From NCBI GenBank assembly GCA_003584625.1, contig AP017647.1, positions 1-64,000 on the forward strand: a stretch of DNA of 64,000 nucleotides, written 5' to 3'. A program made the translations under genes and the position numbers. The DNA is from Methanothermobacter sp. MT-2. GTDB taxonomy: Archaea > Methanobacteriota > Methanobacteria > Methanobacteriales > DSM-23052. Shown here piece by piece: positions 8,921-17,217 of the stretch (positions are counted from its first letter, which is position 1; each line of letters starts with the position of its first letter). The notes below the pieces were generated by a model, which saw nothing but the letters and a program-made list of their open reading frames with translations, searched no databases and was not told where the DNA came from.

Positions 8921-10933
8921 TTATTGTTTTCGTACGGAGATCAATCCCCCAAGAACTAGGAGAATAGATATTACCATCCCCTCCAATGGCAAGCCTGTGC
9001 TTTCCATTTCAACAGTCCCAGTAGTGGCTGTTGCGTTAGTAAAATTCGAACTTCCTTGAATATTTACCAAAGTTTGAACGATTTCATGATCTGCGGCAGT
9101 GACTGTGGCAATACCCGCACCCTCATCAGCCCTTAAAATTGTGGTTGCCATACCATTGACCCAAGGAACAATCACTGACTTACTACCCAGATTTCCCAAG
9201 TTAGTGGTGAAAATCACCTTAGGTCCGCTGAAAAACAATTCAACGTCTGCACTATGATCACCACCTGCTGCATCATAGTAAACGTCAGCAGTGATGATTG
9301 AACTTTCACCAACATTTATGGTGGATGGGTTGGCTCTAATATTCAGAACCAGCCATGGATAATAATCTAAAGTTCCATTACCCACGAAGAATTTACTGGC
9401 ATCTGGGCTATTGGTACCATACCAGTTGTACCTGGCATTTGTATTACTGTTTTCTAGTTGATGAAAGAGCTTGTCCAGATCGTCTCGTATGGGTTTTAGG
9501 ATGGGCTCCAGTTCTGGATGTTTCTTGATGGCATCGTCGAGGGGTTTAAGCATTTCATCGATGCTGGGTCCGAAGTTGGAAAATAAAAAGTTCTGGATAT
9601 AAGAGTCATAGTTGACTATACGATTGTATTTTATTGTTCCATTCGCTGAACAAATTACAATACCTATCCCTGAACCATGGCCTTCCAGGTTATTCCCATA
9701 AATTTTAGTGGTATTAAAACCAGCAGCTACCATTGAAACATCATTAGCTCCATGCACTCCATTTATTGTGTTGTAAATCATGTTCAGATGATCCATTGCC
9801 GTACCTACAATACCCGCAGCTATGCTAGGAGAATTAATATCTGAAACGTTGTTATTTTTCAAAGTCGCATTATATAACAAGCCTAAACCTAACATAGCGA
9901 CTGATGCGTTGGCTTTACCGATACTGGAAATTTGGTTATCTTCTAGCCTTAAATCTCCTAAAGCAACAGCTACTATTCCAACTGCTTGCTGCCCAGCTAC
10001 TATATCAGATATCATATTTTTAGAAATCATAACTGTTCCATTTCCTACTATGGCGGCTTCAAGTGAATAAACTGAACTGTTGGTCGACCCTTCTAAAAAG
10101 GAGATTTCATTTCCGGAAATCAGGACAGTATTACTGTTACTTACCAATTCCATTCCTATAATGGCGCTGAAGGCGCTGATACCGCTGATAATATTCTCAT
10201 TGACTATTAAATTGGTGACATTGGCCACTTCTGGATTTCCACCAGCACCTTTACTCTTTCCCAGCTGCAATCCAAATACGGCGCCAGTAGGCGCGCTTAT
10301 ATTGGATAAAGTGTTTCCAGTGAAATTGAAGTCTGTTAAACTCCCATTTGTAGAAATAGTAACTCCATTTACGATTCCTTCACCAATCAAGTTAACTATG
10401 TAATTCCCAGAAACAGTGAAGAAACCATGAGAAAGGTTGCCCAGTATACCGTTTTCGGTCTGACCAGATATTATATTATCCAGAAGTGTAATGTTACCCC
10501 TTGAAACAATGATTCCTGTTTTACCACCGTTAATTTGATTGTTTTTAACGATACAATTATCTGCACTTATATTAACTCCGATACCATTCTGTGGGTTGTT
10601 TATTATGAAGCCATCTATGATACTGCCACTGCCATCACCAGTAATATCATTTACTATGGTGAATCCTGTGTTGTTTGGCTTTACTTCCACTTCATCGCCT
10701 GTATTGGCTTGTATGGTGAGTTTTTTATTTACTATAACATCTTCAGGGTAGGTTCCGTTGTGTACATTGATCACGTCACCGTCAAGTGTATTAGCATTAT
10801 CAATTGCTGATTGAATGGTAGTGTAAATCTGATCAGAACCCACCTCCCATTGGGTTGCTGATACGCTGCCGATACTTAAAAACAAAACAGCAACCAAAAT
10901 TAAACTTTTAAAAAATTCCAATTTTCTTTTCAA
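8921..10933 (-). CDS. Secreted right-handed beta-helix surface protein
   Basis: Large extracellular protein of the adhesin-like type common in Methanobacteriales. The N-terminus KRKLEFFKSLILVAVLFLS is a signal peptide ending near SVSA. Then IQSAIDNANTLDGDVINVHNGTYPE starts a parallel beta-helix (NosD/pectate-lyase-like) of many short repeats with N-rich turns. A beta-sandwich region follows, with ANPSTINVGESSIITADVY resembling invasin/Ig-like repeats. The end has a hydrophobic segment and a basic tail (SVRKQ), a likely membrane anchor. I place the start at the TTG at 10933 behind GGTGGTAAGGA; the frame is open to 11023. Ligand and role are unknown. Confidence 0.75.
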   Translation of the reverse strand: MKRKLEFFKSLILVAVLFLSIGSVSATQWEVGSDQIYTTIQSAIDNANTLDGDVINVHNGTYPEDVIVNKKLTIQANTGDEVEVKPNNTGFTIVNDITGDGSGSIIDGFIINNPQNGIGVNISADNCIVKNNQINGGKTGIIVSRGNITLLDNIISGQTENGILGNLSHGFFTVSGNYIVNLIGEGIVNGVTISTNGSLTDFNFTGNTLSNISAPTGAVFGLQLGKSKGAGGNPEVANVTNLIVNENIISGISAFSAIIGMELVSNSNTVLISGNEISFLEGSTNSSVYSLEAAIVGNGTVMISKNMISDIVAGQQAVGIVAVALGDLRLEDNQISSIGKANASVAMLGLGLLYNATLKNNNVSDINSPSIAAGIVGTAMDHLNMIYNTINGVHGANDVSMVAAGFNTTKIYGNNLEGHGSGIGIVICSANGTIKYNRIVNYDSYIQNFLFSNFGPSIDEMLKPLDDAIKKHPELEPILKPIRDDLDKLFHQLENSNTNARYNWYGTNSPDASKFFVGNGTLDYYPWLVLNIRANPSTINVGESSIITADVYYDAAGGDHSADVELFFSGPKVIFTTNLGNLGSKSVIVPWVNGMATTILRADEGAGIATVTAADHEIVQTLVNIQGSSNFTNATATTGTVEMESTGLPLEGMVISILLVLGGLISVRKQ

Positions 10934-11199
10934 ATTCCTTACCACCCAAATAATTAACAACATCCTAGTTATATGGTAACATTTCTTATTTAATGTTTTG
11001 GGACGGTAAAACTCAGAGGACATATTAAGGTGGATCGGTTTTCTAGCATAAGATTAATTTATGAGTAATGATTTCATTGACATGAATTCATCTCTTCCAT
11101 CTAAAACCATGATTTTACTGTCATCTTTTCCAAAAAAAGTGGAATGCACACATTTCGTCAAATTATTTTATGATCAATAAATAAACCAGTTAGAACCTA

Positions 11200-11598
11200 T
11201 TAAAGAATCTTAATGATACCTGCATAACCATCGACCTCAATTTCCATGGATTCTCTGATAACCTTCATAACATCCTCTTCTGGTTTATCAACTAGGGGTA
11301 TGCCCGCAATTATGGCCCCGGTAGCTATTATAGGTTCTGCTTCCATGCAAATGATAGCCGCTGGTGCTTTTTTGTTCTTAGTTAACTGGTAGATCACATA
11401 GGATCCTACAGTTGACCCTTTCCCCCCAGGGATTATAAGAACCTTGTCTTTGATGCTTTTACCCTTAAGCGGGTGTCTAGAATCAACAATGATCCCTGTT
11501 TTAGGATCAACTCCCCCAAGAAAGCTCAAAGGTTCGCTTGATAATAATGCCTTTCCCCGGGCTTTGCCCTCTGACAAAACTCTACATTTTATCTCCAT
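11200..11598 (-). CDS. Phosphomevalonate dehydratase small subunit (aconitase X swivel domain, DUF126)
   Basis: A 132-residue swivelling domain of the aconitase-X family. In archaea the small and large subunits together dehydrate (R)-5-phosphomevalonate in the modified mevalonate pathway that makes isoprenoid lipids. Visible features are the VDSRHPLKG segment containing the active-site serine region, [12 protein letters not shown], and [19 protein letters not shown]. The start chosen is the ATG at 11598 (MEIKCRV), 11 bases after the truD stop; the frame stays open further upstream inside truD. The large subunit is not adjacent and not in the window. Confidence 0.85.
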   Translation of the reverse strand: MEIKCRVLSEGKARGKALLSSEPLSFLGGVDPKTGIIVDSRHPLKGKSIKDKVLIIPGGKGSTVGSYVIYQLTKNKKAPAAIICMEAEPIIATGAIIAGIPLVDKPEEDVMKVIRESMEIEVDGYAGIIKIL

Positions 11599-11609
11599 TT
11601 TATCATCTT

Positions 11610-12839
11610 CTAAATCGATTTTTTCATTATCTCCCTCAGCACCGCTGTTGCATAGCACCCTTTTGGTATTGAAAACTCTACTAATATCCCCTCATCGGTC
11701 GCCTGGACTGAAGTATCCCATACCCTGAATCTTATCGGCCTACGTATACCATGACTGCCTAAACGGGGCATTTTCTCGCATTTGAAAAGATCTAAGGTTA
11801 TCCCCTCCTCTTTGAGTATCCTTTTTTCGATTTCACCAACCTTTCCTGTTGCAAGCGGCACTTTGCTACCATATAATGGTGCTGTTGGATGGGCCTCGAA
11901 CCTTTTTATCATTTCATCCAATTTCCCAGTGTTTATGATGTGTTGTTGGTTGTCAACTAGGATATCTCCTTCTATATACTTGTTGATACCGAATTTTGCA
12001 CGTTCACTCACAACCTTGTTAAAGAGATAGGATTGGTATGCGTGGACGAACATTCTCTTCAGGGGCTTTGGTAGTGTTTCTATTACACGAACATAGGATT
12101 TTTCCGAAATTCCTTTTCTTTCCTCTTTTATAAGTCTTTTGAGCATCATACGTTCATATCTCATGCTGGGTGGCATCAGTTCATAGGCTTCTTCCAGTTT
12201 ACACTCATCGTATGCTCTTCTCGCCTTTTTTATATTTTCTGGTTCATCCTCATAAGGGCGGCCAATATACAAATCCACAGCCCCCTTAAGGTCTCCAAGT
12301 ACTATGGCCTTGCCTACAAGGTGCGTGTTGGCTCTTGGAGCGCCAAATCGTTGCCAACCATAATAATTAGGCACTCCAATCTTTGATAATTGTTGGAGTG
12401 TGTTCTCAGCTTCTTCTTTTGCACTTGGTTTCACGTCCCTTATTGTTATGCGGAATCTGTTACCAATTAGTTGTCCCATCCTCAACTTTTTTTCGTGTCT
12501 GGTTATCTTAAGGAATTTAACATTGTATAATCGTTCATCTAATCCCTTGATTTCCTCTGGTTCGATGTTACTTATGCATATCCATTGTCTTGTAACTGCT
12601 GCTTTGTCTTTCATCCCGGCGAATCCCATCCTCCAACGTGGCAAACCTAAATCCCTTGCAATATCTAATAGAACGTCTAAGGTTGTTCTATTCTTTTTTT
12701 CCATCCAAATCCACACATTAGGCCCTTTACCGGTTGGTTTGATAAGTGGGATTTCTTCCACATAAAAATCTTCAAGTTTTACTCTGATCTTACCTCCAGT
12801 ACCTTCACCTTCTGTTACGTAAGTTTCTGCGTTTAACAT
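11610..12839 (-). CDS. truD: tRNA pseudouridine synthase D
   Basis: Makes pseudouridine at position 13 of tRNA. 409 residues, of which roughly 120-300 form the TRUD insertion domain. The catalytic aspartate is Asp78 in the motif [15 protein letters not shown]. Other family blocks are FYVEEIPL near the N-terminus, NRFRITIRD and YYGWQRFG. The start [13 protein letters not shown] is the only sensible ATG. The dehydratase small-subunit gene follows 11 bases downstream, so the two are likely co-transcribed. Confidence 0.94.
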   Translation of the reverse strand: MLNAETYVTEGEGTGGKIRVKLEDFYVEEIPLIKPTGKGPNVWIWMEKKNRTTLDVLLDIARDLGLPRWRMGFAGMKDKAAVTRQWICISNIEPEEIKGLDERLYNVKFLKITRHEKKLRMGQLIGNRFRITIRDVKPSAKEEAENTLQQLSKIGVPNYYGWQRFGAPRANTHLVGKAIVLGDLKGAVDLYIGRPYEDEPENIKKARRAYDECKLEEAYELMPPSMRYERMMLKRLIKEERKGISEKSYVRVIETLPKPLKRMFVHAYQSYLFNKVVSERAKFGINKYIEGDILVDNQQHIINTGKLDEMIKRFEAHPTAPLYGSKVPLATGKVGEIEKRILKEEGITLDLFKCEKMPRLGSHGIRRPIRFRVWDTSVQATDEGILVEFSIPKGCYATAVLREIMKKSI

Positions 12840-13037
12840 TTATCTCCCATCTAACCCAGCTTTTTTTTTTGAATGAGATTAATCTTCCCAGATATTAAAC
12901 TCTAATGAAAAAAATTAGACGATTTTATGAACTTCAAGTGACCATAACACTAGATAACATTAAATAGTTCATTTTGAAAAATCTAACCTCAAATATAAAA
13001 ATGGGGAGAATATCTGTTCCATGAACCGTTGGTTCTG

Positions 13038-13369
13038 TTATATACGACCAGAACCGCCACAAATAGGGCAAATTTCTGTTATCAACGTTCCGTTCTCATC
13101 ATTATATCCTATGTACCCTTTTCCGCCACAAGTAGGACATATTTGCCTTGAGTTGAACTGTTACCCTGGTCTGGGCTAGACGCCCGACTTGAACCGCTCC
13201 CCTGGTCCTGCACTTGAACTGCACTATTCCCTGGTCCGCCGCTATCATTTAATGAAATATTTTTATCTGCGCTTTTATTATCTGTGATGTTGTTTTGACC
13301 ATTCATTTGGAAAAACGCACATCCAACAGCTAAAATTACCAATCCAATGGTCAAATATTCTTTTTTCAT
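13038..13369 (-). pseudogene. Small secreted zinc-ribbon protein interrupted by a frameshift
   Basis: The first frame (13369 to 13109) encodes 86 residues: a signal or lipoprotein-like N-terminus (MKKEYLTIGLVILAVGCAFF) followed by a low-complexity Gly/Ser/Gln/Asn linker. From about 13150 the -1 frame continues to a stop at 13038 and encodes two DnaJ-like cysteine pairs, ICPTCGGKGYIGY and EICPICGGSGRI. A single missing base between about 13135 and 13165 would explain the break, because the second frame has an in-frame TAA just upstream and so cannot extend further back. It may be a real mutation, an assembly error or, less likely, ribosomal frameshifting. Function unknown. Confidence 0.6.
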
Positions 13370-13582
13370 TCAGATCCCCTTCTTTTCTGGAATTAAACAT
13401 GATCTTTATGCTTTCTAGTGAACTAATCTCATCTTAGCGAGTGGAGATTGTTCTGCTTCCTAGAGGAGGGCTTACCCTTCTTCACCAATATTTAAGGGGG
13501 TTCATAAAGGGCAGCTGGCCACTCTCTCCACAAGCATTTAAGACTGTCCCATCACTCAAACCCTATATTATGGATGTATATT

Positions 13583-13614
13583 ATATAAAGCTATTAGCAT
13601 ATAAAGCTATTAGC
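13583..13614. repeat. Perfect 16-bp tandem duplication
   Basis: The sequence ATATAAAGCTATTAGC occurs twice back to back (13583-13598 and 13599-13614) in the gene-poor stretch. It looks like a replication-slippage duplication. No role is evident. Confidence 0.8.
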
Positions 13615-14116
13615 CGCACTAAACCCCCCTTGTTATATCCCTTCCCTTTTTCTGAAGGAAGGCTTAGCACCAATGATATAGTTAAATATTTCTCTATACA
13701 TTCCTCTTGTAGCCCTGCTCCTTAACGAGAGGAGTATGGGATCCAAGACTGGTCGAAAAGGGGTTCCATAAGTGCGAAGCCAAGGTTGAACTTCTCAACT
13801 CTGTAAGCTTCCATGTTGGGAAGCCCCAAAGGTAAGCCTTGGAGGGGGAGGTCACATTCCCCATTGTAAGAAAGAATTGTGCAATCTCTATGGGAGTTTT
13901 AGGATCAGCACATTTCAACGTGTCATGTGCAAAGGTGAACTACTCCCTGTTTATGTAAGAAGTTTTTTTGCTTCATTTATGAGAGCATCCTAGCGGGTTT
14001 TCTCAACCTTGGACAGAAGTACCCCTAGATGTCCCCGGGCGTAACTTCAAGACCACCCCCCAGGACCTATCTGTTGGTACAATGTTTATGGGAATATTAT
14101 ATAAACTATCTCTTCT

Positions 14117-14154
14117 CTGTTATATCCCCCCACCTTTTAGGGGGGGTTTAACAG
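14117..14154. repeat. 38-bp inverted repeat (two-part hairpin)
   Basis: Outer arms CTGTTA (14117-14122) and TAACAG (14149-14154) are exact reverse complements and enclose inner arms CCCCCC and GGGGGG around an 8-base loop. It could be a terminator, a regulatory RNA stem or the end of a lost mobile element. It lies about 60 bases before the TATA box of the next gene. Confidence 0.6.
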
Positions 14155-14210
14155 TAACAAAAAGGTTAATTTTAAGTTTCGAGAAAATAATCGAGATTCA
14201 TATGGAAAAT

Positions 14211-14219
14211 TTTATATAG
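14211..14219 (+). promoter_or_regulatory. TATA box of the PMBR-M14 gene
   Basis: TTTATATAG lies about 50 bases upstream of the ATG at 14269, in a good position for an archaeal promoter with a short leader. Identified by eye. Confidence 0.45.
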
Positions 14220-14268
14220 CACCTCTTTTAGATTTTTGATATCATATTTCCAGAGGGGAGATGAAAAA

Positions 14269-15375
14269 ATGAAAAAGTTTTTATTATTCCTCATAATATC
14301 CTTTATCTTTATTAATTGCGCACATGGCGCTAATCTTTCATACAATGAGATATCAGTAGCTTCGAAAGTAATTGAAGATTATACATCATCTAATGGTAAA
14401 ATACCCACAGGAATAATCTTGAATAATAAGAGCATCTCCATGGACACTTACTTATATGGCGCGGCCACCACAACAATAAACTTGAACACTAACAAAAAAA
14501 CGAATATAACCATCAAGGATTATAATCCGCCAACAAACCCCCCGAGTAATACAGCAACTGGAAAACTCACAAAAACAACATACCTACAGGTAGCGCAGAA
14601 CATCAAAAAATACATGGAAACCAATGGAAGATCACCCAGCTATGCCACCACAACAATAGGAAAAATAAACTATCCAAGCCTGATCTACACCTACGCCAAA
14701 ATAATAAACTTCTACAAGACCAACGGAAGACTACCAAACTCTATAACAGTTACTGCAATTTCAAGTTTAGAAAACACAACAAATAACGGTGGTGTGGTTA
14801 TAGGTAGGACAGATTGTGGTGTGGTTGTGCGCGAAGGCCCCTATGGTAATCCTAATTCCTCTGATAAAGTGGCTTTTATAGTGGGTGTGCACCCTCGGGA
14901 GTCACAAGCTCATAATGCTATTGTTGAAGCTATAAAGGCTCAAAACCAGACTCTTAAGAAATGCTACTATATTTACAGGATAAATGTTACGAAGTATGCT
15001 TCTGATTATGAAAAAGGGAGAACTAATGGCGAATTATTAGCCAGCCAATATGCAGTTCCTGACATAAAAAAGATGCTGCCAAACCTTGTGATTGACGTTC
15101 ACTCCAACAAGGGAGGATATTCTGAAAAAAACTTTTTATTCGTCCCCTATAATTCCACAGAAGCCAATGAAATAGCTAATATGATAACAAGTAAAACAAG
15201 TTGGTTAACAATTTACACACCCCCAACATCAACCAGCGCCGAGTATGTTACCATACCTTTAATAAAAGCAGGCATACCTGCAATTATATATGAAACATAT
15301 GCATACGATCCATACACCCAAATACTACAAAGAGCCACAGAAATTCTTTCAATAATAGATAACCTAATCCTTTAA
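14269..15375 (+). CDS. Secreted pseudomurein-binding protein with zinc-carboxypeptidase-like (M14) domain
   Basis: A 368-residue predicted extracellular protein. It has a signal peptide (MKKFLLFLIISFIFINCAHG), then two pseudomurein-binding repeats: LSYNEISVASKVIEDYTSSN at about residues 24-75, and a [22 protein letters not shown]-type repeat at about 100-160. The C-terminal 200 residues resemble M14/AstE-type metallocarboxypeptidases: GVHPRESQ supplies the HxxE zinc motif, VIDVHSNKG a third histidine, and IIYETYAYDP a candidate catalytic glutamate. Known pseudomurein peptidases (PeiW/PeiP) are cysteine enzymes, so this would be a different chemistry. The start at 14269 follows GAGGGGAGATG. 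The second repeat is nearly identical in DNA to copies in the gene at 17218. Confidence 0.75.
   Translation: MKKFLLFLIISFIFINCAHGANLSYNEISVASKVIEDYTSSNGKIPTGIILNNKSISMDTYLYGAATTTINLNTNKKTNITIKDYNPPTNPPSNTATGKLTKTTYLQVAQNIKKYMETNGRSPSYATTTIGKINYPSLIYTYAKIINFYKTNGRLPNSITVTAISSLENTTNNGGVVIGRTDCGVVVREGPYGNPNSSDKVAFIVGVHPRESQAHNAIVEAIKAQNQTLKKCYYIYRINVTKYASDYEKGRTNGELLASQYAVPDIKKMLPNLVIDVHSNKGGYSEKNFLFVPYNSTEANEIANMITSKTSWLTIYTPPTSTSAEYVTIPLIKAGIPAIIYETYAYDPYTQILQRATEILSIIDNLIL
14562..14750 (+). repeat. 189-bp pseudomurein-binding repeat unit, copy 1
   Basis: Coding repeat nearly identical at the DNA level to 17520-17708 and, over its last two thirds, to 17985-18173. The conserved core runs from ACATCAAAAAATACATGG to the CTACCAAA segment. 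The low divergence, including at third codon positions, points to recent duplication or gene conversion. Confidence 0.85.
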
Positions 15376-15467
15376 CCCCCCCCAATTTTCTTTTTGATAA
15401 TCCCTGAAAAAAATGACTTGTTAAACTAATAGAAGAAAGGTTCATTGTCTAAAAAATGTTTTTCCTT

Positions 15468-16817
15468 TTATCGTCTGTCAACTATCCTCTTTGGCCTTCC
15501 TTTTATCTTGTAAAATTCTAGTGCACCTGGACTCTTAAATTTGAATAGTATCTCGAATGTTCCATCTAGGTAGGTGTGGTATAGTTCTTTTTTTTCTTTG
15601 AAAAATTTTCTGAGGAAATTCTCTTTTATAAGCTCCTTGTCACATTTTTTAAGTTCTTTGCATTCAAGTGATACTTGCATTGTAACGGATCCCTCATCCT
15701 CGTCTCCGTATAAGAATGCCTCATACTCTCCTGTCAGATATTCCATGTTTTCCCTTTGGAACACCGCTGCTTCAACATCAACCCTATTAAATGGGTGTCC
15801 AGATACCCATACAGTCTCAGCTTCTCTTTCAGGGCTCATTATACGCATATGAGTCCTTCCACATTTACATTCATCCCTTGAAAGCACAACTGTAGTGTCT
15901 TCAGTGTCATAATTTAAAAGTAGAATTCCAGTCTTCTTCCCTACTGGGAGAAGTGTTGTGAGAACTATGCGACCGCATTCACCATCATCGACAAAATCTT
16001 CGAGGTGCGGATCATAAACGTCAAGGTGGACAAGATCCTCTGGAACATGTAACCCGGCCTTCTCCACGCATTCTCCACACATTGTACCCTCAGTACTACC
16101 ATATGTATTGAATATATCCACATCCCAAATCTCTTCTAGGTATTCTCTTGCTTCTGGCGCGAAACTTTCACCACCAACTACTAGCCTTTCTATGCTGGAT
16201 TCTTTAGGGTTGAGGCCATGATCCTCCATCCTCCTCGCAAGCCTTAAAAGTTTGAATATACTTGCAACAATGCTGGTAGGTTTATAATTTTCTATTATAC
16301 GCACTGGGAATGTGCATTTACCTTCTGGGATTATTGTCATGCCAATCTTGTGCGCCGCAAGAGTCATTGTATTAGCACCTATATTCATACCATATGATGC
16401 GCAGATGACAACCCTATCCCTTGAATCAAAGCCTTGGGATACAAATGCCCTCGCATATTTTTCTGCATAACGTTGCCAGTCATCCCAGGTTAAAAAGAAG
16501 GATTTTGGACGTCCACTTGTACCGCTTGTCTCATGTATTGTGAAGATATCCTCCCATGATGTGGCCTTGAACTCGAAGCTTTCAGTTTCTGGGGGTTGGT
16601 TCTCCCTTACGGTTCCCCCATTTATAATTGGTAATTCCCTTAAATCTTCATGGGATCTTATATCCGAAGGTTTTATTTTATTTTTCTGGAACCATTTAGT
16701 GTAGAATGGGACATTTTCATATGCATATTTAATGGTATAACGGATGCGTTCTTCTACTAGTGCATCAATGTCTTCACGATCCATTGTTTCAATTTCTGGG
16801 TTGAAATAGGATACCAT
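15468..16817 (-). CDS. Phenylacetate-CoA ligase family protein, coenzyme F390 synthetase-like
   Basis: A 449-residue member of the ANL adenylate-forming superfamily, PaaK branch. In methanogens this branch includes coenzyme F390 synthetase, which adenylylates F420 when the cell meets oxygen. The ATP-binding loop is ETSGTSGRPKSFF, followed by FNTYGSTEG and the LLNYDTEDTT block. Three cysteines with the CKCGRTH motif suggest a metal site in the middle. The start at the ATG 16817 follows GTGAT; the frame is open a little further. The substrate is inferred from family and taxon only. It could equally be an aryl-CoA ligase. It stands alone, next to a tRNA gene. Confidence 0.75.
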   Translation of the reverse strand: MVSYFNPEIETMDREDIDALVEERIRYTIKYAYENVPFYTKWFQKNKIKPSDIRSHEDLRELPIINGGTVRENQPPETESFEFKATSWEDIFTIHETSGTSGRPKSFFLTWDDWQRYAEKYARAFVSQGFDSRDRVVICASYGMNIGANTMTLAAHKIGMTIIPEGKCTFPVRIIENYKPTSIVASIFKLLRLARRMEDHGLNPKESSIERLVVGGESFAPEAREYLEEIWDVDIFNTYGSTEGTMCGECVEKAGLHVPEDLVHLDVYDPHLEDFVDDGECGRIVLTTLLPVGKKTGILLLNYDTEDTTVVLSRDECKCGRTHMRIMSPEREAETVWVSGHPFNRVDVEAAVFQRENMEYLTGEYEAFLYGDEDEGSVTMQVSLECKELKKCDKELIKENFLRKFFKEKKELYHTYLDGTFEILFKFKSPGALEFYKIKGRPKRIVDRR

Positions 16818-16847
16818 GGAAATCACATATTGTATTTTAAATGGGTA

Positions 16848-16919
16848 TGCCCTGACCGGGATTTGAACCCGGGTGATAGGATCCGCAGTCCTACGTGATA
16901 TCCGCTACACTATCAGGGC
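16848..16919 (-). tRNA. tRNA-Arg (anticodon GCG)
   Basis: The reverse complement folds as a full cloverleaf. The acceptor stem is GCCCTGA/TCAGGGC, the anticodon stem TAGGA/TCCTA holds the loop CTGCGGA (anticodon GCG, reading CGC/CGU arginine codons), and the T arm is CCGGG-TTCAAAT-CCCGG. The discriminator base is A and the CCA end is not encoded. The D stem is imperfect (GTGT against CAC). No intron. It lies between the PaaK-like gene and a PMBR gene. Confidence 0.93.
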
Positions 16920-17173
16920 CCTATAGATGATATTGTATATTGATTATTAATATTCTTTTCCTCACACAAAAAAAGGAGATTTAATATGCGAAAATTTTCA
17001 TAATTGTAATCCCAAGTTTATATATTCATGAAATGTCACAGAAGCACCCCCCAAAATTAGATGTAGGAGGATACAATTACCCACAAAAAGAATGATTTGT
17101 CAGAAATTGGAAGTAATTTTATCATTTTTTTCCGATTTTATGCAAGTAATATTCATCCAATTTAAAGGTAAAC

Positions 17174-17182
17174 TTTATATAC
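17174..17182 (+). promoter_or_regulatory. TATA box of the PMBR-TIM barrel gene
   Basis: TTTATATAC sits about 36-44 bases before the ATG at 17218, an ideal spacing for an archaeal promoter with a short leader. Confidence 0.5.
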
Positions 17183-17217
17183 TTGTTTTGTTTTATAAAG
17201 GGCTACATGGTGTTAAC

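Larger units (their letters stand above)
13370..14268. other. Gene-poor stretch with small repeats and hairpins
   Basis: About 900 bases without a convincing gene. Local composition is patchy, with GC-rich islands (for example around 14020-14080) in an AT-rich background, which suggests remnants of something inserted. A minus-strand frame at 13694-13918 is open for 74 codons but matches nothing I recognise. The stretch contains a perfect 16-bp tandem duplication (13583-13614), a possible CCTTCC/GGAAGG hairpin near 13640-13662 and a larger inverted repeat at 14117-14154. The promoter of the following gene is at its right end. Confidence 0.5.

Noticed and set aside
13441-13725. Plus-strand 94-codon frame in the gene-poor stretch
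   Set aside because: No ribosome binding site, repetitive composition overlapping a tandem duplication, and no recognisable protein pattern.
13694-13918. Minus-strand frame considered as a transposase (TnpB) C-terminal remnant
   Set aside because: No catalytic or zinc-finger motif can be pointed to; the resemblance was too vague to claim.
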